A stretch of DNA of 45,117 nucleotides, taken from the NCBI GenBank assembly GCA_964345215.1, contig CAYFQH010000013.1, forward strand, positions 1 to 45,117. Direction: 5' to 3'. Each line of letters begins with the position of its first letter. Within the stretch, counting starts at the first letter, position 1. Below, one piece after another: positions 40,312-45,117 of this stretch. Position numbers and translations under genes: made by a program. This DNA is from CAYFQH01 sp964345215 (GTDB lineage Bacteria; Bacillota; Clostridia; Christensenellales; Aristaeellaceae). The notes beneath the pieces are model-generated. The model saw nothing but the letters and a program-made list of their open reading frames with translations, was not told the origin of the DNA and ran no database searches.

Positions 40312-40878
40312 TTAAAACTCAGGGTTTGGTGTTAGCCGCCTTCTGGCTGAGACAAAAGGATCTTCTCTTTCTGTATTTAAGCCCCCCGTTAAGTGCCCAT
40401 TGGTTTTGCCAAGGTAAGCGATATTTTCCTTTTCCATTAAAAATCGCAGCTCTTCAAGCCTTTTTTTTCGACTATTAACCCTTTTGCCTAAAAAGGCCCT
40501 GGATTTATATTTTTCCATTAACATATGTGCACCAATGCTAACAGGCAAAGCCCCAACAGGACCCACCAGCCCTGCCGCTGCGAGGCTTACGCCTACTGCA
40601 GCCCCGGTCTTTAACATTCTGCCGCCAGCATCCTTTATGCCCCGGCTTTGGGTTTTTTTCCCTAACACCACTTGCATCTGTTCTGTTATGGCAATCATAG
40701 CAAAAGGCAGGGCCGACAAGGCCCCTCCTGCGAGTTCTCGCAAAAGACCGCTTTCAGACAGGGCCCCCAATTCAATACACACTTCATCGGCATAGGTAAG
40801 TCCAGTAGTAATTTTATCAATGAGGTTATTCTTTTTCTTTTTTTCATAGGCAGCAACAATTTCTTTATAGGTTTTCAT
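40312..40878 (-). CDS. Hypothetical protein with Gly/Ala-rich hydrophobic core
   Basis: This 188-residue protein is of unrecognised family. After a charged N-terminus (MKTYKEIVAAYEKKKKNN) it has two hydrophobic stretches: about 45-66 (LAGGALSALPFAMIAI) and about 88-115 (GAAVGVSLAAAGLVGPVGAL), the latter glycine-zipper-like. The rest is basic and ends with a polar tail. It may be membrane-associated. It lies 26 bases downstream of the coiled-coil gene and 91 upstream of the hydrolase gene on the same strand. Confidence 0.5.
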   Translation of the reverse strand: MKTYKEIVAAYEKKKKNNLIDKITTGLTYADEVCIELGALSESGLLRELAGGALSALPFAMIAITEQMQVVLGKKTQSRGIKDAGGRMLKTGAAVGVSLAAAGLVGPVGALPVSIGAHMLMEKYKSRAFLGKRVNSRKKRLEELRFLMEKENIAYLGKTNGHLTGGLNTEREDPFVSARRRLTPNPEF

Positions 40879-40904
40879 TTATCTTCCTCCCTTTTTATAG
40901 GGTT

Positions 40905-41378
40905 TTAGGGAACAAGGGCATTGATTAGGGTAACCAGCACCCAAGCGCCGCTAGCCACAAAAACCATTAAGCTAACTTGAAACAAAAAGCCCTTTTCATT
41001 TTTACCTTTCTTCTTTTTTGTTTCAAGGTCTTTTATCCTCTCACTCAAGGTATCTATTTTTTTGCTAAGAGCCTCCATCTCATCTCTTAAGGCAATTCGG
41101 GCTTCTTCTTCCTTTTTTTCCCACAAACTTTGTTCCATTTGCACATTGTTCATCTGATCTCGAATTTTTTTCTGATCATTCCATAACCCCTCCGTTACCA
41201 GGGTTACTTCATCTGTAAATTCTTCCACCAAGTCTTCTATTTTCTTTTTACCAACAAAAGGCTTTATTGCATCTTGTAAAAAATTTTTAGGCTTTGGTAA
41301 AGGAGGTGTCGTTTCCTTTTGTGCTAGTTGCTGAGAAGATATATCTGATATGATTTTCTTTGTCTGTTTTTCATCCAT
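40905..41378 (-). CDS. Tail-anchored coiled-coil protein of unknown function
   Basis: The 157 residues begin with a Pro/Lys-rich region (about 20-45). A long charged coiled coil follows (about 50-128, with EEARIALRDEMEALSKKIDT and LSERIKDLETKKKKGK), and the protein ends in one membrane segment (about 131-153, FLFQVSLMVFVASGAWVLV). The predicted topology is cytoplasmic with a C-terminal anchor. It was not recognised as a known family. It has its own promoter and is the first gene of the long leftward operon. Confidence 0.55.
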   Translation of the reverse strand: MDEKQTKKIISDISSQQLAQKETTPPLPKPKNFLQDAIKPFVGKKKIEDLVEEFTDEVTLVTEGLWNDQKKIRDQMNNVQMEQSLWEKKEEEARIALRDEMEALSKKIDTLSERIKDLETKKKKGKNEKGFLFQVSLMVFVASGAWVLVTLINALVP

Positions 41379-41421
41379 AGGCTTCTCCTTTTAATTGCAT
41401 GGGATATAAAATCTCCCCTTT

Positions 41422-41449
41422 ATTATAACACACTCTTAATTCCATGCAA
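41422..41449 (-). promoter_or_regulatory. SigA-type promoter at the head of the long leftward operon
   Basis: On the minus strand TTGCAT (41444-41449) and TATAAT (41422-41427) are 16 bases apart, about 44 bases before the coiled-coil gene. The following ten genes lie on the same strand with small gaps, the largest 91 bases. Confidence 0.7.
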
Positions 41450-41584
41450 ATAAAGGCGTTTTTTCATTTTGATTCCAAGGTGCTCAGCCCTCTTTTTAGT
41501 GGTGAACAAAGGCTGCTATTCTTTAAAGTCAACAATGGAACACCTTAAAGCATTCTATATTTTAAACATAGGTCTTAGCTCAAA

Positions 41585-41797
41585 ATGGATGATTGCCTTA
41601 CTCCCTTCTATTTAATTACCTTCATTCATTACTATAGTGCGAGGGCAGGCCACACCCTCTTGTATCTTTTCAACACCGAAATGGTGACTTGTCCCGGCAT
41701 TTGTGTTACACTAATTTTAAATAAAGCCATCGATCTTGAAACTGCCATAAAGAAATTGAACGAAAGGAATCGGATGGTGGTTATTGAAAACCAGTAA
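41585..41797 (+). CDS. Possible 70-residue ORF, faintly DUF3343-like
   Basis: The frame begins MDDCLTPFYLITF and ends ETAIKKLNERNRMVVIENQ, with a CPGICVTLIL segment between. The order of an F/YLITF strand, a central Cys-Gly segment and a C-terminal helix recalls small DUF3343 (putative Se/S carrier-like) proteins, but the match is loose and could be chance or a decayed copy. No clear ribosome binding site precedes the ATG. Confidence 0.3.
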   Translation: MDDCLTPFYLITFIHYYSARAGHTLLYLFNTEMVTCPGICVTLILNKAIDLETAIKKLNERNRMVVIENQ

Positions 41798-41851
41798 CAA
41801 ATATCATTCATTTGATTTTTGGGCAATTCATATCGTAGCTATGCTGTTTGT

Positions 41852-41930
41852 GAGAAAAGCGCTTCCTTTTGTTAAATGGGTGTGGTGCCCTTATTTTATC
41901 GTAAAAGGGTTTGCTTTTCTCTTCTTTTTA
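41852..41930 (+). terminator. Nested hairpin with T-tract, terminator or small RNA
   Basis: GAGAAAAGC (41852-41860) pairs with GCTTTTCTC (41913-41921). Inside, CCTTTT (41865-41870) pairs with AAAAGG (41903-41908), and GGG (41878-41880) can pair with CCC (41888-41890), giving a rod of about 70 bases. TTCTTTTTA follows on the + strand. It could end a transcript of the upstream small ORF or be the 3' part of a small RNA. Confidence 0.45.
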
Positions 41931-41986
41931 TATTTATTAATATGCACATAGTCTTATAAAAGCAAAGGACTCTTATCCATATTCAG

Positions 41987-42016
41987 TTTACAACAATGCC
42001 ACATTTGTGGTACTAT
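41987..42016 (+). promoter_or_regulatory. Promoter of the Pro/Gln-rich protein gene, with an inverted repeat in its spacer
   Basis: TTTACA (41987-41992) and TACTAT (42011-42016) are 18 bases apart. CCACATTTGTGG (41999-42010), an inverted repeat with 5-base arms, lies exactly in the spacer, an ideal place for a repressor or activator. Confidence 0.5.
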
Positions 42017-42107
42017 GGGGTGTGATAGTAAATGGTAAGCAACTGATTATGGCATTTGAGTTCAACTTTGTAATTTCACTACCTTTTTAGAAAGGCGCGT
42101 ATGATAG

Positions 42108-43784
42108 ATGAACAATAACAGAAACAATTATTCTTATGCTCCTACTTACGGGGCACAAAAAAAACCTGCCCAGCAAAAAAAATCATCAGCCCAACGGCCG
42201 GGGCCTAAACCACAACCGCCAGTTACCCAGCAACCCCATGGTTATGGTCAGCCAAACCCAGCCCAAGGCACCATGCCGCCTTCTTATGGCCAGCCCCCAT
42301 ACAACCAAGCTCCCTACGGCCAACAGCCTTACCAGCAACAGGGGGTTCAAGGCCAACAGCCTTATTCTCAGCAGCCAATTGGGCAAGGACAGCCTTACCA
42401 ACAGCCGTCTCAAAACCAGTGGGGATACCAGGAACAATACGCTTATGGGCAGCCAGGGCAACCTTATAGCGGAGGTAACAATCCCCCTCCGCCAGGACCC
42501 CAAAACCATACTCAGCAGGGAGCTAATCCCTACGGGCAGCAGCCATACACCAACCAGGCTCAAGGAGGCGGCTATTTTTCTTCTGCCCAGCCTTATACTC
42601 TATCTCATGAGCCTTATCAAAGAACAAGCGCCTCATCAGCAGATTCTTATGCTACGGCTGCTCTTCCTCCTGTAGACAAAACAGCAAATGCCGGAAGAGG
42701 GCAAGCCAGAGCCAATATCAATACTCCTCATGATCGTAGCGGTTTTCAAATGCTTGATCGCTTCTTACAGGCTTTGCTATTTTTTGCACTGCCCTTGTTG
42801 TTTGTTGCAAGCTTGTTTTTACCCTTCTCACTGATAAAGTGGGCCTTTATCGCCCTTTCTTTTATCAGCTTAGGCATTATGTGGGCTAAAAAAAGCTTTT
42901 TATCCAGTGCTCGGATGATTTTAACCCTTATTTTTGTTGCCCTTAGCGCAGTAACCCTGGTAACCCTGCTTGTACCTACCTCCGGCGACAGCACAGTGCC
43001 CAATTCCTCTGGCCTGTCGGGTAACCAGGGGCAGGTCGCTCAAACTCAAACAACACCTCCCCCTTCAGGCGATGTTAACAGCCAAAACCAGGGCGGCAAC
43101 GAAGATTCAAACGCTTTTGTACAAGGTAACCCCATGGATGAAGAGGGCATAGATCCCATGCCGGACGACGAGGGCAACACCATCCAACCCCTGGGAACCT
43201 CTCAAGCAGAGCAGCGCTTATCGGCCTTTTTAGATGCCTGGATTGCCAACGAACGTGAACAAATGATTCAGCTCACCTCCCCTGATTGGCGTAACAGCGT
43301 AACTGATACCAAGGCTGCACTGTGGGCCATCACAAACACACGGAAAATTACCGGATATCAAATAGTGTCTGCCGATGGAAACGACAGCGAGTCCATCCGA
43401 AACATTACCGTTCTCATCTCATCCATCTCTCGCACCTTTACTGAAGAGACAAAGGAGTACCAATATAACGCATTGATGAAAAAAGAAAACGGCGAATGGT
43501 ACATCGACCCTACCTCCTTTAAGAGCTATTTACCCACACCCACTCAGCCCCCGGTTCAGGAAGTGAACGAAACTCAAGACCAGGGAACAGCCGAGGGTGC
43601 CATTGACCCTAAATTAACCCTTTACTATAACCCAGATGGTGGCTCTTTCTACCATGCAGTAGACAATTGCACTACAGTCAATAAAAAGTACTATCCTCTT
43701 CAGGGTTTTTATTACGAGGCGCTGAACACCTCCCCTTATGATAAGCTGCAGCCCTGTGGAACATGTAAGCCGCCTAACAGATAA
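42108..43784 (+). CDS. Pro/Gln/Tyr-rich membrane protein with C-terminal His/Cys motif
   Basis: The 558 residues have four parts. Residues 1-~185 are low-complexity Pro/Gln/Gly/Tyr repeats (units like PYGQQPYQQQ), probably disordered. At about 220-290 there are two to three membrane segments (LLFFALPLLFVASLFLPF and following). A Ser/Gln/Asn-rich linker precedes a globular domain at about 365-470 (AEQRLSAFLDAWIANEREQ, ending NGEWYIDPTSF), similar in style to DUF4878/NTF2-like exported domains. Last comes a terminal segment with His516, Cys521, Cys550 and Cys553 (CGTCKPP), resembling short metal-binding or disulfide modules. Function is unknown. It probably faces the outside through its C-terminal half. 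A terminator follows. Confidence 0.6.
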   Translation: MNNNRNNYSYAPTYGAQKKPAQQKKSSAQRPGPKPQPPVTQQPHGYGQPNPAQGTMPPSYGQPPYNQAPYGQQPYQQQGVQGQQPYSQQPIGQGQPYQQPSQNQWGYQEQYAYGQPGQPYSGGNNPPPPGPQNHTQQGANPYGQQPYTNQAQGGGYFSSAQPYTLSHEPYQRTSASSADSYATAALPPVDKTANAGRGQARANINTPHDRSGFQMLDRFLQALLFFALPLLFVASLFLPFSLIKWAFIALSFISLGIMWAKKSFLSSARMILTLIFVALSAVTLVTLLVPTSGDSTVPNSSGLSGNQGQVAQTQTTPPPSGDVNSQNQGGNEDSNAFVQGNPMDEEGIDPMPDDEGNTIQPLGTSQAEQRLSAFLDAWIANEREQMIQLTSPDWRNSVTDTKAALWAITNTRKITGYQIVSADGNDSESIRNITVLISSISRTFTEETKEYQYNALMKKENGEWYIDPTSFKSYLPTPTQPPVQEVNETQDQGTAEGAIDPKLTLYYNPDGGSFYHAVDNCTTVNKKYYPLQGFYYEALNTSPYDKLQPCGTCKPPNR

Positions 43785-43799
43785 AACAAGATTACAAGC

Positions 43800-43835
43800 A
43801 AATAAAAAAACAGCAAATCTGCTGTTTTTTTATTT
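43800..43835. terminator. Rho-independent terminator after the Pro/Gln-rich protein gene
   Basis: A 16-base perfect inverted repeat (43800-43815 and 43820-43835) has the AATC loop. The core ACAGCA/TGCTGT is flanked by A-run and T-run, so it is symmetrical like the convergent terminators, although here the next gene reads the same way. Confidence 0.9.
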
Positions 43836-43914
43836 ACCCCTTTAAAGTTTGGCTTGCTATTTTAAATAAATTTGTTTATGCTAGTTTCTAGAGTTTTAGG
43901 GGAGGATGTTTACT

Positions 43915-44772
43915 TTGGAAAAACAAAAGCGCATTTTAGCCGTTCATGATATTTCCTGTATCGGCCGCTGTTCTTTAACAGTAGCTCTGCCTATTTTATC
44001 TTGCGGGGGGGTTGATACAGGCATTTTGCCCACCGCCCTTTTGTCAACCCACACGGGGGATTTTAAAAATTACACCTATCTTGATTTAACCCAGGAAATG
44101 GAAAAGATACTCGCCCATTGGGATGAACTAAACATCCGTTTTTCAAGTATATATTCGGGTTTTTTAGGCTCCTACGAGCAAATTGATCTGGTCAGCAGGT
44201 TAATGAAGCACTTTGCAGGCAAAAACTGCCTTTGTATGGTTGATCCTGCCATGGCCGACCACGGTAAGCTATACCCTACCTACACCGAGAAAATGGCCCA
44301 GGATATGAAAATTTTATGTAGCCAAGCCAATATTGTCGTTCCCAATATCACCGAAGCGGCAATTTTACTCGATCTACCTTATAAAGAAAGTTTTTCAAAA
44401 GATGAAATTGAAATGGTTTTAAAAAACCTCGCCGCCCTGGGTCCTGAACAAATTGTTTTAACCGGGGTTGGTTTTAAAAATGATGAGATCGGCGCTGCCG
44501 TGTATGAATCCAAAACCGGGCAGGTCAATTACCTAATGGGGCCAAAGTATACGGGGGCTTTTCACGGAACGGGTGACGTATTCTCCAGCGTGCTTCTTAG
44601 CGGATTGTTAAACGGCCAAAACCTCAGTGCCGCTGCCCAACTGGCAGTTAATTTTACTTACCGAAGCATTGAAGAAACACTGAAAAATGGCCACGACCGA
44701 AAATATGGCGTAAGTTTTGAAAGGGTTTTGCCCTATTTAATCGAAAAATTGTTTCCCTCATTACCTGAATAG
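43915..44772 (+). CDS. Pyridoxamine/pyridoxal kinase
   Basis: The protein of about 285 residues belongs to the PdxY/PdxK-type ribokinase family, which phosphorylates vitamin B6 vitamers: ILAVHDISCIGRCSLTVALP at the N-terminus, FSSIYSGFLGS, MVDPAMADHGKLY, VPNITEAAIL, and the anionic-hole motif FHGTGDVFSSVLLSGL with the catalytic Asp. An ATG at 43906 touches the AGGGGAGG site (43898-43905) with no spacing; the in-frame TTG at 43915 has a spacing of 9 and is preferred. It is separate from other B6 genes. Confidence 0.9.
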   Translation: MEKQKRILAVHDISCIGRCSLTVALPILSCGGVDTGILPTALLSTHTGDFKNYTYLDLTQEMEKILAHWDELNIRFSSIYSGFLGSYEQIDLVSRLMKHFAGKNCLCMVDPAMADHGKLYPTYTEKMAQDMKILCSQANIVVPNITEAAILLDLPYKESFSKDEIEMVLKNLAALGPEQIVLTGVGFKNDEIGAAVYESKTGQVNYLMGPKYTGAFHGTGDVFSSVLLSGLLNGQNLSAAAQLAVNFTYRSIEETLKNGHDRKYGVSFERVLPYLIEKLFPSLPE

Positions 44773-44779
44773 GATATTT

Positions 44780-44863
44780 GTTGCACAACTTATTACACAA
44801 TTGATATTTAAAAAGACTGCAATCGTGTTGCAGCCTCAGGGGGTCAAAGAACCCCAACCGTAA
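44780..44863 (+). pseudogene. Possible C-terminal tail of a TnpB-type protein
   Basis: The + frame ending at TAA 44861-44863 reads KTAIVLQPQGVKEPQP at its end. That is reminiscent of the variable tails of IS605-family TnpB proteins (VxxPRPVE-like), and it lies directly on the structured sequence that would be its RNA. Only about 27 codons are open and no catalytic part remains. The idea rests mainly on context and is weak. Confidence 0.25.
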
Positions 44864-45090
44864 AGCGTGGGATGCATGAAGGCGGCAAGACGCCTTCATA
44901 TACAATCGAGACCCAGCGACATGCGCGGTGGGTCTCGGCGATTTTTATAAAAAGGGGCAATGCCCCAAAATCGCTACCCTACGGATTCCTCTGCCCGGGC
45001 ACGTTGTGCCTTTCTAATGTTTCATAGGTGAACCGTTCCCGTTGGTAAAAATAATAAAAGTGACGGGGTTGCCAAGAGGAATCTGCAAGT
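44806..45090. ncRNA. Densely folded region, candidate structured RNA (strand unresolved)
   Basis: At least seven stems occur in under 300 bases: GACTGCAA/TTGCAGCC (44815-44822, 44828-44835); GGGGT/ACCCC (44840-44844, 44851-44855); ATGAAGGCG/CGCCTTCAT (44876-44884, 44891-44899); CGAGACCCA/TGGGTCTCG (44907-44915, 44929-44937); GCGATTTT/AAAATCGC (44938-44945, 44967-44974) enclosing GGGGC/GCCCC; GGCAC/GTGCC (44998-45002, 45006-45010); and a long-range GATTCCTCT/AGAGGAATC (44984-44992, 45075-45083). On the minus strand the first stem is followed by TTTTT and looks like a terminator. On the plus strand the GAGACCCA stem precedes a T-run. No known RNA family (6S, tmRNA, RNase P, SRP, riboswitch) was recognised. 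Confidence 0.5.
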
Positions 45091-45117
45091 CCAATAAAAT
45101 GAATTTCATTTTATTGG
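45091..45117. repeat. Perfect palindrome at the right edge
   Basis: CCAATAAAATGA (45091-45102) and TCATTTTATTGG (45106-45117) are perfect 12-base arms with the 3-base centre ATT. The window ends with the repeat, so flanking T-tract or element ends cannot be seen. It could be a terminator stem, an operator or an element terminus. Confidence 0.7.

Larger units (their letters stand above)
41379..42107. other. Large intergenic region between two divergent genes
   Basis: This is the longest non-genic stretch apart from the window's right end. From left to right it holds the leftward operon promoter, an AT-rich spacer, a possible small decayed ORF (41585-41797), a nested hairpin with T-tract (41852-41930) and a promoter with an inverted repeat in its spacer (41987-42016). 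Confidence 0.6.

Noticed and set aside
42136..42675. 179-codon open frame in another phase of the Pro/Gln-rich gene
   Set aside because: Repetitive sequence keeps the alternative frame open by chance; the main frame has the ribosome binding site, the membrane segments and the terminator.
44806..45117. 6S RNA, tmRNA, RNase P RNA or SAM riboswitch
   Set aside because: GGCAACC- and GAGGAA-like strings occur on one strand or the other, but the order and partner motifs of these families are absent.
1..45117. tRNA, rRNA and CRISPR arrays
   Set aside because: No cloverleaf with a T-loop GTTCRA block, no rRNA-like conserved tracts and no regularly spaced direct repeats were seen on reading through; a tRNAscan or CRISPR finder run would be decisive.

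Overview
The window looks like chromosomal DNA of an anaerobic Firmicute (class Clostridia or a close relative). The evidence is a mid-range base composition, strong AGGAGG-type ribosome binding sites with several GTG and TTG starts, U-tract terminators, an Rnf complex, the dxs-tlyA-nadK-argR-recN gene order, GerMN-domain proteins of the sporulation/germination type, a type III pantothenate kinase, an ECF-type vitamin transporter component and a BMP/Nup-type nucleoside ABC transporter. No rRNA, tRNA, CRISPR array, phage or plasmid module was seen. The genus cannot be named from sequence alone.

Layout. 1-294: the broken 3' end of an IS3-type transposase gene, then the murC promoter. 295-7127: murC; a convergent exported SH3/peptidoglycan-binding protein; then a rightward run of ECF S-component (probably pantothenate), coaX, a 35-codon ORF, cysE, cysS and a ComEA-like HhH protein. 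7205-9290: leftward gpmA-eno (lower glycolysis). 9608-15491: a YitT-family membrane protein, then a four-gene nucleoside uptake system (binding protein, ATPase, two permeases). 15559-18039: a leftward regulator with a degenerate receiver domain and no DNA-binding domain, divergent from guaB. 18161-20217: an M19 dipeptidase converging on an msrAB fusion. 20401-25209: a two-component system followed without a break by two GerMN-domain proteins, the second a lipoprotein. 25274-29905: leftward rnfCDEAB, with no rnfG. 30031-41378: a leftward run of eleven closely packed genes: two unknown membrane-associated proteins, an alpha/beta hydrolase, a membrane-embedded MurF-like ligase, a divergent Ddl-like ligase, a tyrosine/glutamine-rich membrane protein, dxs, tlyA, nadK, argR and recN. 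42108-44772: a proline/glutamine-rich membrane protein with a C-terminal His/Cys motif, and a pyridoxamine/pyridoxal kinase. 44780-45117: densely structured sequence, possibly the 3' end of a TnpB-type element with its RNA.

How the genes fit together. Several groups are metabolically coherent: pantothenate uptake plus phosphorylation; cysteine synthesis (cysE) translationally coupled to cysteine charging (cysS); nucleoside uptake next to IMP dehydrogenase; and Rnf as an Fd:NAD+ ion pump. Every convergent gene pair shares one perfect, nearly symmetrical hairpin that can terminate both transcripts.

The strongest candidate for an undescribed system is the three-gene module at 36587-40220. Here a hydrolase, a Mur ligase whose N-terminal UDP-substrate-binding domain is replaced by about five membrane segments, and a D-Ala-D-Ala-ligase homologue with a changed acceptor loop are almost contiguous. 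Next are the two-component/GerMN operon, which resembles actinobacterial mtrAB-lpqB in architecture, the Rnf cluster without rnfG, and the structured right edge of the window. Functions are inferred from motifs read by eye; no database search was run.
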